A stretch of 64,000 nucleotides of DNA, taken from contig NZ_PNDS01000055.1 of assembly GCF_005886535.1 (NCBI RefSeq), positions 1-64,000 of the forward strand, in the 5' to 3' direction. This document shows, piece after piece, positions 54,953-62,301 of this stretch (the first letter of the stretch is position 1; the number at the start of each line of letters is the position of its first letter). The stretch comes from Pseudoalteromonas sp. S2755 (GTDB lineage: Bacteria; Pseudomonadota; Gammaproteobacteria; Enterobacterales; Alteromonadaceae). Below the pieces are notes generated by a model, which was given only the letters and a program-made list of their open reading frames with translations, ran no database searches and had not been told where the DNA came from. The position numbers were made by a program, and so were the translations under genes.

Positions 54953-54967
54953 TGATACAATATAACA
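54953..54967 (-). promoter_or_regulatory. Probable Zur box upstream of the MerC operon
   Basis: TGATACAATATAACA matches 13 of 14 fixed-or-allowed positions less one in the gammaproteobacterial Zur core TGTTATANTATAACA (differences at the third and sixth base). It lies about 30 bases before the MerC GTG. Zur with zinc would repress the operon. Match judged by eye. Confidence 0.6.
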
Positions 54968-55071
54968 TACCAAACAAAGAAGAGTGAAACATTAAAAGCT
55001 GTAAAAATAAAAGGCCGCCGCGCCGTCTCTAAAAAGCGCATAACTGCGAGTGTTTGAAAGAGGGTAGTGAC

Positions 55072-55129
55072 GTTAAGTTTTATCTTCAGAGACAGAAAAG
55101 TACAGGAAGTGCCAGATACAAAACTTAAC
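55072..55129. repeat. Inverted repeat, long hairpin
   Basis: GTTAAGTTTT (55072-55081) and AAAACTTAAC (55120-55129) are perfect inverted copies, extended by ATCT with AGAT after a two-base bulge; loop about 30 bases. It lies in the 250-base gap between MerC and the HabA-like gene. Could be a terminator-free hairpin, a regulator site or a small mobile relic. Confidence 0.5.
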
Positions 55130-55224
55130 TATTGCCGCGCTAGTCGCTTTTTAGGCTAAGCGAGTGCTTACACATAGCCAAAAAAGCGAGGCAAGTAGAT
55201 GGTTTCTTTATGCATTAATTTCGA

Positions 55225-55656
55225 CTACCGCAGTATTGGCAGTAACCCAAAAGCCAAGAAGGTACAGGCAATTAGTGATAATAATGACCCAGAACGCACC
55301 ATAATCTTAACGGTTAATTCTGCAGTGACAGTTGATGAAAATCCAGCTCCAGCGATTGGAAGTGCTATACTTGCACCTGTTACAGATGCCAAAGTTATTC
55401 CCAGCCAAATAAGGATAAACCCCAAGGCCGAGCCATAAGCCACAAAGAGTTCTAAAGATAAAGGCAGCTCGACCAACGACCAGATAACACCAAAGATCGC
55501 TAGGGCCATTCCACATTGAACAGCAGTTAAGTGAGCGGAAAGCGCCATTCGGGAATTTTTAACCACTGGTATCAACGCACCTTGTATTAAACCGGCAAGA
55601 AACAAAGCCATTCCAATAAAGATGAGTCGAGCGCCTATCTGTGTAAGTTCTATCAT
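55225..55656 (-). CDS. Four-helix membrane protein, hydroxylaminobenzene mutase-like
   Basis: 143 residues from the ATG at 55656, which has GGAG six bases upstream (an ATG four codons earlier overlaps that site). Four transmembrane helices. GARLIFIGMALFLAGLIQGALIPVVKNSRMALSAHLTAVQCGMALAIFG (about 4-52) resembles HabA-type (hydroxyamino)benzene mutases, in which 'R.gL.aHL......g..l...g' is conserved. In HabA these convert hydroxylaminobenzene to aminophenol; in bacteria with this small protein the physiological role is usually unknown. Monocistronic. Confidence 0.55.
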   Translation of the reverse strand: MIELTQIGARLIFIGMALFLAGLIQGALIPVVKNSRMALSAHLTAVQCGMALAIFGVIWSLVELPLSLELFVAYGSALGFILIWLGITLASVTGASIALPIAGAGFSSTVTAELTVKIMVRSGSLLSLIACTFLAFGLLPILR

Positions 55657-55827
55657 GATGTGCTCCATGCATGTATAACACTTAGTTTGGCGACGCCACT
55701 TACACTCCTGAAGTTATCAATGTAAAGCGATGAGTTTTGTTCCTGATGGCTTCTAAATTTATGAGCGATATTCATTATTAATCTCCGTTGAAAAAAGCAT
55801 GGTAAACAACGAAGTACTAAAGTTCAT

Positions 55828-56421
55828 TCACCTAGATTCATTTTTTAATTTACTCAATGTTTGGGGAGCGACACCCAGATAAGAGGCCACATGATAAGAC
55901 TTAACTTGCTTAAATATATAAGGGTATTCATCGAGTAAACGAGCATATCTCTGTGCAGCAGTCTCAGACATGAGAGAAAGGACACGTTTGTATGTTGCAG
56001 AATAATAGGTGTTATGTATCCATGTCCGTGCTAATACCTCCCACTTTTTATCGTGCGATAAAAGCTTATCAAGTGCTTCCAGAGGCGCTACATAAAAAAC
56101 CGAATCTTCAAGAATTTCAAAGTTAAGCATTGACCCTGTTTTTTCATAAAAGCTTACGCTATCGTCCATAAAGTGATTTAAACCATGCTTACTTTTTCCA
56201 CGAAAATAGAGCTGCCAAGTATGATCTTTGCCATTTATATCACTTAAATATGATCTGGCTAAACCACTTTTAATAAACCATATCTCATTAAACACCTCAC
56301 CTGCATGATGTACCGTTGTTCCTTTTTTTACGTGTTTAATGTCAAATATTCCGCAAGCATAATCCCATTCATCATCATTGACAGGAATATAATGCTCAAT
56401 CATTTTTCTAAAATATTTCAT
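55828..56421 (-). CDS. Crp/Fnr-family transcriptional regulator
   Basis: 197 residues. An N-terminal cyclic-nucleotide-binding-like jelly-roll (about 25-125, KKGTTVHHAGEVFNEIWFIKSGLARSYL, FEILEDSVFYVAPLEALDKLL) and a short C-terminal winged helix (about 150-197, YHVASYLGVAPQTLSKLKNES). No cysteine cluster for Fe-S, and the cAMP phosphate-binding 'RTA' motif is not seen, so the effector is unknown. Similar single regulators control stress genes in Bacteroidetes and Gammaproteobacteria. The DUF4440 gene 190 bases upstream runs the same way. Confidence 0.78.
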   Translation of the reverse strand: MKYFRKMIEHYIPVNDDEWDYACGIFDIKHVKKGTTVHHAGEVFNEIWFIKSGLARSYLSDINGKDHTWQLYFRGKSKHGLNHFMDDSVSFYEKTGSMLNFEILEDSVFYVAPLEALDKLLSHDKKWEVLARTWIHNTYYSATYKRVLSLMSETAAQRYARLLDEYPYIFKQVKSYHVASYLGVAPQTLSKLKNESR

Positions 56422-56613
56422 AGAACTACAGTTATTTTTTGTTAATTAGGCTGAAAATTAACGGCAAAAATAGTTAGTCATAATTTGTGAGTAACGCACA
56501 AAGCCCAATTGAAGTATTTTTATACTTCGCTTCCTCCGCTTTGATGTTAATAGTGAGGGTGTCACTTGTTTTGTGCTTGATCCTTTCTGGCTGAAATGGG
56601 CATGTACAATTTG

Positions 56614-56985
56614 TTAAATCTCATTTTTCGCCGAAGCATGCGCTAGGATGATTCGCCACTTGCCGTTTATTTTTTGCCACACTTCGGAAATGTAGCTCGA
56701 GCGAATTATCCTATCTTTACCTATAATTTGGCAAAAACCAGTCACAGTTGTAACTGGACCCAACTGTTGATACTCCATTTGGGAGTTCTGAAAACTGGTA
56801 AAGGGTCCAAACCATTTCCCATTTAATTTGCGAGCCGCGATATTTTTGAGCCTAGCCGGGTTAGATTCAACACCTTGCCCAGATACAATAGAAAAATTCT
56901 CAGACTCAATTTGCTCAAGTGTAACTGTGTTACCATCCAAATAGGCTTGTAGCCACGCTTCTCTAATCTTTCTTATTTCTTCCAT
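56614..56985 (-). CDS. DUF4440/SnoaL-like (NTF2-fold) protein
   Basis: 123 residues from the ATG at 56985 (a TTG two codons upstream is also open). MEEIRKIREAWLQAYLDGN and 'LEQIESENFSIVSGQGVE' with the late strand VWQKINGKWRIILAHASA identify the NTF2-like DUF4440 fold, a small cone-shaped alpha+beta barrel used for many ligands and enzymes. Neighbouring regulator suggests a sensing or catabolic role, not established. GAGAAG ribosome site. Confidence 0.72.
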   Translation of the reverse strand: MEEIRKIREAWLQAYLDGNTVTLEQIESENFSIVSGQGVESNPARLKNIAARKLNGKWFGPFTSFQNSQMEYQQLGPVTTVTGFCQIIGKDRIIRSSYISEVWQKINGKWRIILAHASAKNEI

Positions 56986-56991
56986 GTTCAA

Positions 56992-57295
56992 ATACTTCTC
57001 TCGAAATCTAAAGTCATGCCAAAAGGTTCACAACGCTGGCTAATATTTAGGAGCTAATCAATGTAGGCCAAGCAAGCTCTCACCATCCACCCTTTATTGA
57101 AGCATTTTTAAAGTGGGTTGATCACCATTATTCGTTTTATAAACCTACAGTACCTAATAACTATATAGACGGCAAGGTTGGGCCGCTTCTTTGCTAACTA
57201 GCCTCTAGATTAAACCCCAATTAACATGATTTTAAAGTCGCATTTAGCGAGAAAAAGTGTGCTAAGAAATCAAGCTTTATTGACTTGGCTATTTA
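56992..57295. other. Intergenic region, no gene seen
   Basis: About 304 bases between the DUF4440 gene and the EAL gene. I see no credible coding frame, RNA gene or long repeat. It should contain the DUF4440 promoter and the end of the EAL transcript. Confidence 0.5.
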
Positions 57296-58435
57296 TCACA
57301 AGGTGTCAAACTTGTGAGCTGCGTTCGATAGGGACTTCACTCCTTGCGTTATTTCGTCTTCGAGGTTGTTGGACAGCCGTGCACTCAATGCCGAAGGTTT
57401 TGCAAAATAGTAGCCTTGTAAAAAATCAGCCCCTATTTCCCGAAGGACTTTGGCTTCATGTTGGCTTTCGACCCCTTCAGCAATGACTTCGATACCGTTT
57501 TCATGAGCAAGCTGAATTAGGTGAGACACAATGCTCCTTTTGTGTTGATTGATATCAATGTGCCTGACAAGATCCATGTCTATCTTAATATAATCTGGCC
57601 TTAGCTGTGCCAACATATTCAAACTCGACCACCCAGAACCAATATCATCTAGTGCAACACCAAAACCACAACTGCGATAGAATGCTAGGATCCCTCTTAA
57701 ATGATTTACATCGCGAGCTTGGTGCGTCTCAGTTACCTCAAATACAATGTCTTGAGGTTGAAATCCCAGTTCACTAATTGCTGAGGCTGTCGAACGTAAG
57801 CAATATGACGGGTCATAAATGCTTGAGGGGTTGAAATTTATAAATATTTTCGAGTTCAGATTCGCTTTAGCGGCATGCTCTACAGCAGACTTTCGTGCAA
57901 TCAAATCAACAGAAAAGAGCAATCCGCTCTGCTCGGCTAAATTAAAAACGAGGTTTGGCGGCACCATGTTATTTTCATCATCGAACAATCTAAATAGCGC
58001 TTCATTAGCAAACACATCTAGGTTTCCCGGTTCTGAATATGCTCTCACTATGGGTTGAAACCAGCTTTGATATGTCTCATTTTCTATCGCAGTTTTTATC
58101 CACCGCGCTTGATAACGGCGGACGAAAGTTTCAACACTGGCCACTCGACTAATTGCATTGATATCTGGTTGGCCTTCTTGTGCCATGGTTGTCATTTTAG
58201 ATTGGCCAAATTCTGGACCAGCTAAACAGCCACCAATGTTATGTAAAAACGTAGAAAGTCCATCTTTATGCACTTGAACCATAATGCATCGATTTGCAAC
58301 CAACTCTGGGTCTAGTGCCATCTCGGTGCACATTTGCAGCAAATTTTGTTCTGCATTACCTGTCGGTAGGAAAAACCAAAAGTAAGTTGTCTCAAAAAAA
58401 TATGATTCAATTGCTTCACAATCTGCGCACCACAT
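57296..58435 (-). CDS. EAL-domain cyclic-di-GMP phosphodiesterase
   Basis: 379 residues. A short N-terminal domain (about 1-115) with two close cysteines (WCADCE) and no strong membrane helix precedes an EAL domain (about 120-365). Catalytic motifs are intact: NEALFRLF, FINFNPSSIYD, VFEVTETHQ, VALDDIGSGWSSLNMLAQLRPDYIKIDM (metal-binding DD) and EVIAEGVES, LQGYYFAKP. It should degrade c-di-GMP to pGpG and favour motility over biofilm. GGAGGGTG ribosome site. Divergent from the ABC1 kinase gene over 133 bases. Confidence 0.88.
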   Translation of the reverse strand: MWCADCEAIESYFFETTYFWFFLPTGNAEQNLLQMCTEMALDPELVANRCIMVQVHKDGLSTFLHNIGGCLAGPEFGQSKMTTMAQEGQPDINAISRVASVETFVRRYQARWIKTAIENETYQSWFQPIVRAYSEPGNLDVFANEALFRLFDDENNMVPPNLVFNLAEQSGLLFSVDLIARKSAVEHAAKANLNSKIFINFNPSSIYDPSYCLRSTASAISELGFQPQDIVFEVTETHQARDVNHLRGILAFYRSCGFGVALDDIGSGWSSLNMLAQLRPDYIKIDMDLVRHIDINQHKRSIVSHLIQLAHENGIEVIAEGVESQHEAKVLREIGADFLQGYYFAKPSALSARLSNNLEDEITQGVKSLSNAAHKFDTL

Positions 58436-58568
58436 ATCACCCTCCGCACTTAACGTATTTTGCTTTTTACGAAATGCCCCAACAGTTCGCTCACAAAGAG
58501 TGAACTTAATTATAGAAGATGTCGTATTGTTCGCATGTTAAATAAAATGTAACGCCAAGGGTTTCGGT

Positions 58569-59876
58569 TTGAAAAACAGTTCACGAAAAGTCCCATCATC
58601 AAGGCTGAGTCGCCTTGCTCATTTGGGTGGATTGGCAGGTCAAGTTGCATCAAATATGTTATTTGAAGGCGCAAAGCAGGCGCTTCAAGGGCAACCGGTG
58701 AAACGAAACGACCTATTGCTACAGAGCAAAAATATTGACGCAGTTGCAAAGAAACTGAGCCACTTGCGCGGTGCCGCTATGAAGTTAGGACAGTTACTTT
58801 CAATGGATGCTGGGGATCTGCTACCGCCGGAGCTTGCAATGCTGCTTACTCACCTGCGTGCAGACGCCATGCCAATGCCACATAAGCAACTTGTTAGTGT
58901 GCTAGAACATGAGTTGGGGCATAACTGGCTCGATGAGTTTAGTCATATTGAACTAAAAAGCTTTGCACAGGCGTCGATTGGGCAAGTGCACAAAGCCATC
59001 ACCGAGAATGGGCAATCTCTTGCTATCAAAATACAATATCCAGGGGTGGCTAAGAGTATTCACAGTGATGTAGATAATGTCGCGAGCCTAATCAAAATGA
59101 CGGGGTTACTTCCTAAAGGGATTAATATTGCACCTTTAATCGAGGAAGCAAAATCGCAGCTTCTCGCGGAGACCAACTACCAACTAGAAGCAAACTATTT
59201 ACAGCAGTTTGCCAGCGGACTTTCTAAAGACACGCGCTTTAAAGTTCCCGCTGTGCTTCAAGCGCTAAGTAGCCAGCACCTACTGAGTATGGAGTATGTC
59301 TGCGGCGAGCCGCTTGCTGAAGCCGTTGCTTTACCACAATCTGTCCGCAATGACATCATGACCGCATTAATTGAGCTTTTCTTTATCGAAATGTTTGAGC
59401 TTAAATTGATACAAACAGACCCTAACTTTGGTAACTATTTATATAACAAAGACACCCACCAAATCGTGTTATTAGATTTTGGCGCAACACGTATCGTTAG
59501 CGATGCGATTAGTGTTGGGTATAAGAACCTGTTACAAGCAGCGACAGAGCAAAATCGTGAAGCTGTTAAACAGGCTGCATGTGACATTGGATATTTTGAT
59601 ACTGATATTGCACCCGAGTACTGTAACGCGGTTATTGAGCTGTTTTTACTTGCAACAACTCCACTTCGGTGTGACGGCCCATTTGATTTTGCTAACAGCC
59701 AGCTAAGCAAACAGATAAGTGAAAAAGGACTGGCTTTAAATAGCCACTCCAACGAGTGGCACACACCACCTGTAGACGCATTATTTATACATCGAAAGCT
59801 GGCGGGGTTATATTTAATCGCGGCAAAATTGCAAGCTAAAGTAGACTTAAGCCCATTACAAAAATACCTCACCTAA
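58569..59876 (+). CDS. ABC1/UbiB-type atypical protein kinase
   Basis: 435 residues, starting at TTG behind AAGGG. ABC1 family signature: AMKLGQLLSMDAGDLLPPEL (about 72-91, the 'KxGQ' motif), ELKSFAQASIGQVHKAITENGQSLAIKIQYPGV (about 137-170; A-rich nucleotide loop and lysine), LAETNYQLEANYLQ, and the catalytic QTDPNFGNYLYN with VLLDFGATR (about 279-304). These are UbiB/COQ8-like ATPases that support ubiquinone or membrane-lipid metabolism. Not in a ubi operon here. It reads rightward, and the two-component system begins 245 bases later. Confidence 0.88.
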   Translation: MKNSSRKVPSSRLSRLAHLGGLAGQVASNMLFEGAKQALQGQPVKRNDLLLQSKNIDAVAKKLSHLRGAAMKLGQLLSMDAGDLLPPELAMLLTHLRADAMPMPHKQLVSVLEHELGHNWLDEFSHIELKSFAQASIGQVHKAITENGQSLAIKIQYPGVAKSIHSDVDNVASLIKMTGLLPKGINIAPLIEEAKSQLLAETNYQLEANYLQQFASGLSKDTRFKVPAVLQALSSQHLLSMEYVCGEPLAEAVALPQSVRNDIMTALIELFFIEMFELKLIQTDPNFGNYLYNKDTHQIVLLDFGATRIVSDAISVGYKNLLQAATEQNREAVKQAACDIGYFDTDIAPEYCNAVIELFLLATTPLRCDGPFDFANSQLSKQISEKGLALNSHSNEWHTPPVDALFIHRKLAGLYLIAAKLQAKVDLSPLQKYLT

Positions 59877-60046
59877 GCTGTGGGTAACCAAAACAGCTGC
59901 TAGCGTAGAAGCTGACTCTATTGGCATTACATGATGTCTATCACGCCTTTTTTGTACCAAGTAATGACAAAGCATCACTTCACTATGGACTGCAAGTCCT
60001 AAAATCAAAAAACATAGCCGAAAATCTTATTAGAACGAACACAGCC

Positions 60047-60063
60047 AATCATACAAAATTGTA
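60047..60063 (+). promoter_or_regulatory. 17-bp palindromic element upstream of the two-component operon
   Basis: AATCATACAAAATTGTA, with core palindrome TACAA-AA-TTGTA, ends 58 bases before the response-regulator start. The identical 17 bases recur inverted at 62206-62222 before the DUF1800 gene. Candidate binding site of the adjacent response regulator (autoregulation). Confidence 0.6.
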
Positions 60064-60121
60064 TTCTGAACACTTTGGAAACTGCGTTATGCTATAGCTA
60101 AACGACCAAACAAACCGCACA

Positions 60122-60796
60122 ATGAAGATATTGCTTGTAGAAGATGACCACGAGACTGCAGAGTTTATTTGTAATGGCTTAAAGCAAGCTGGAGAATCAG
60201 TGGACCATACTCAGTGTCCAAAAGATGCAATAATAAAAGCCTCTACCACCTCATTCGATGCCATTATTTTTGATAGGCTACTGCCGGCGATGGATGGCCT
60301 AGACGCAGTAAAAATCCTTCGAGCGAGCAACATCTTAACTCCTATCATTATGCTAACGGCATTGAGTGACACCGCAGCACGGGTTGAAGGCTTGGAAGCT
60401 GGTGCAGATGACTACTTAGTTAAGCCCTTTGCGTTTGTCGAGTTGCATGCAAGACTAAAAGCACTGTATCGACGCAAACCAGCTGCGCAAACCGTTAATG
60501 AGTTGCAAGTTGGTTGTGTAAAACTACTCAGAACATCAAGGCAAGTATTTAGAGGTGAAAACGAGATTGAGCTAATGCCAAAAGAGTATCAGATTTTGGA
60601 ATTTTTAATGCTTCATCCTAATCAACTGGTTACCAAAACTATGCTGCTAGAACACGTGTGGGGGTTTAGCTTTGACCCCAAAACCAGTTTAGTTCAAACA
60701 CATGTCAGCCGCTTACGTAACAAGTTAGACAAGCCTTTTAACAGTGAAGTTATCAAAACCATTCGTGGCAGTGGCTACTTACTTTCTGAACAATAA
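60122..60796 (+). CDS. OmpR-family response regulator
   Basis: 224 residues. Receiver domain with acidic pair EDD (7-9), phospho-acceptor Asp51 in IIFDRLLPAMDG and Lys in DDYLVKPFAF. C-terminal winged helix (about 130-224): ELMPKEYQILEFLMLHPNQLVTKTMLLEHVW, VQTHVSRLRNKLD and TIRGSGYLL. A QseB/PmrA-like regulator that binds direct or palindromic repeats when phosphorylated. Its stop is one base before the histidine kinase start, so they are one operon. Confidence 0.92.
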   Translation: MKILLVEDDHETAEFICNGLKQAGESVDHTQCPKDAIIKASTTSFDAIIFDRLLPAMDGLDAVKILRASNILTPIIMLTALSDTAARVEGLEAGADDYLVKPFAFVELHARLKALYRRKPAAQTVNELQVGCVKLLRTSRQVFRGENEIELMPKEYQILEFLMLHPNQLVTKTMLLEHVWGFSFDPKTSLVQTHVSRLRNKLDKPFNSEVIKTIRGSGYLLSEQ

Positions 60797-60797
60797 T

Positions 60798-62174
60798 ATG
60801 AAAACAAACACTCAAAAATACCATTTCGTGCTGGCGCTTAAATTTTCTTTTCTATGTTGGATACTAACATGTGGTTTAGCACTTTTAGTATCGCACTTTG
60901 TGTCTCAAAGTGAACAGTCCAGACAACAAGCCGAAATGCTTGAACGTGTTGAGGAAGCGGTCGAGCTGTATCACACCGAGGGGTTAGCGTCTTTAGTAGA
61001 AGTATTTGAGTTAGAAGAAAATGAAATTTGGACAAAAGAAGAAACGCAGGAGCATTGGCAGGAGGAAGGCTGGCTTATGGCGTTATACCAAAAAGACGTG
61101 ACAATCGCTGGTGGCGATTTGGGTTTTGAGCGAGCAAATACCTCAAAGTCGCAGCCACAAACTGAAATAGACGAAGAAACACAACCCATTTTTTATCAGG
61201 CACAGCAAATCAACGATGGTCTTTATTTACATCTATGGCAGCGTGTTGACCACGATGTTGTTATTGCCCAGAACGCCAGAACCCAGTTTATTGTGTGGCT
61301 AGCGATATTTTGCTGGCTGCCACCTTTGCTCATCTTTGTCTATTTTAGACAAATGCAAGGCAATACCATTGCCAAACTGAGTCAACAGCTCTCTTTAGTG
61401 GCTAAAGCACCTGAGCTACATCGCACCATAGCAAAAAGCGATGACCCACAGCTGCTACAATTATGCAGTGTGATCAACACGATGCTCGACGAAATTACCA
61501 AACTCCATCACAATATCAAAACAATGTCTGTGGGAGTTGCCCATGACCTTAAAACGCCCCTAACCCGAGTTGCAAACCGATTGCAATCGATGGAGCAAGA
61601 CATAGATGATCCCGTGCAATTAGCCGTTCACCTTGAAAAGGCCTGTGAAGAATTAGAAAAAATCATCTCGACTTTTAATAATTTAATCCGCTTGAATAGT
61701 ATTGAATCTGGAAAGTATCAACAGGGCTTTAAACAGGTTGACTTATCAACACTGCTTTTAGATCTAACTGATAGCTTCACTCCGGTATTTGAAGACGCAG
61801 AAAAAACCTTATCCGTCTCGATATTGCCAAATATAACCTGCTATGGAGATGCTGATTTGCTCGCGCAATTGGTCTGTAACCTGTTAGAAAATGCACTTGA
61901 ATATACTAATCCAAAGGCGTCTGTGTGGATCAGGCTGCAAAGCCACTCATCTGGCGTGTTACTGCAAATCGGTGATAATGGCCCCGGCATCGCAACATCA
62001 GACCAAGCACATATTTTCGAGCGCTTTTATCGTGCCGATACGAGCCGCTCCTCTTCAGGCAATGGGCTGGGGCTTAGCATTGTCAAAGCAATCTGTGACA
62101 TCCATGAAGCGCAGATTTATTTGCTTGAGGGTCAACCGGGTGCTGTATTTAATATTGAAGTGCCAACTCATTAA
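60798..62174 (+). CDS. Sensor histidine kinase
   Basis: 458 residues from the ATG at 60798, directly after the regulator's stop; an earlier in-frame ATG lies inside that gene. Two transmembrane helices (about 12-34 and 163-185) bracket a strikingly acidic periplasmic sensor (RVEEAVELYHTEG, VFELEENEIWTKEETQEHWQEEG, TEIDEETQ), which could bind a cation, antimicrobial peptide or polymer. HisKA with VGVAHDLKTPLTRVANRL (His249), and HATPase with N box LVCNLLENALEY, G1 IGDNGPGI, F box IFERFYRADTSR and G2 GNGLGLSIVKA. Partner of the regulator just upstream. Confidence 0.9.
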   Translation: MKTNTQKYHFVLALKFSFLCWILTCGLALLVSHFVSQSEQSRQQAEMLERVEEAVELYHTEGLASLVEVFELEENEIWTKEETQEHWQEEGWLMALYQKDVTIAGGDLGFERANTSKSQPQTEIDEETQPIFYQAQQINDGLYLHLWQRVDHDVVIAQNARTQFIVWLAIFCWLPPLLIFVYFRQMQGNTIAKLSQQLSLVAKAPELHRTIAKSDDPQLLQLCSVINTMLDEITKLHHNIKTMSVGVAHDLKTPLTRVANRLQSMEQDIDDPVQLAVHLEKACEELEKIISTFNNLIRLNSIESGKYQQGFKQVDLSTLLLDLTDSFTPVFEDAEKTLSVSILPNITCYGDADLLAQLVCNLLENALEYTNPKASVWIRLQSHSSGVLLQIGDNGPGIATSDQAHIFERFYRADTSRSSSGNGLGLSIVKAICDIHEAQIYLLEGQPGAVFNIEVPTH

Positions 62175-62205
62175 TCGACTGAGCTAAGCTTTGACTTGGT
62201 TAGTT

Positions 62206-62222
62206 TACAATTTTGTATGATT
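62206..62222 (-). promoter_or_regulatory. Second, inverted copy of the 17-bp element, upstream of the DUF1800 gene
   Basis: TACAATTTTGTATGATT is the exact reverse complement of 60047-60063. It ends 79 bases before the DUF1800 start. With the first copy this suggests that the response regulator controls its own operon and this gene. Confidence 0.6.
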
Positions 62223-62301
62223 ACGCACGCAAACTTGTAAAACACCAAAGTCAAAAATCATCCTACACTCATCACTTATCGTTCACTATTTGAGTTAAGT
62301 T

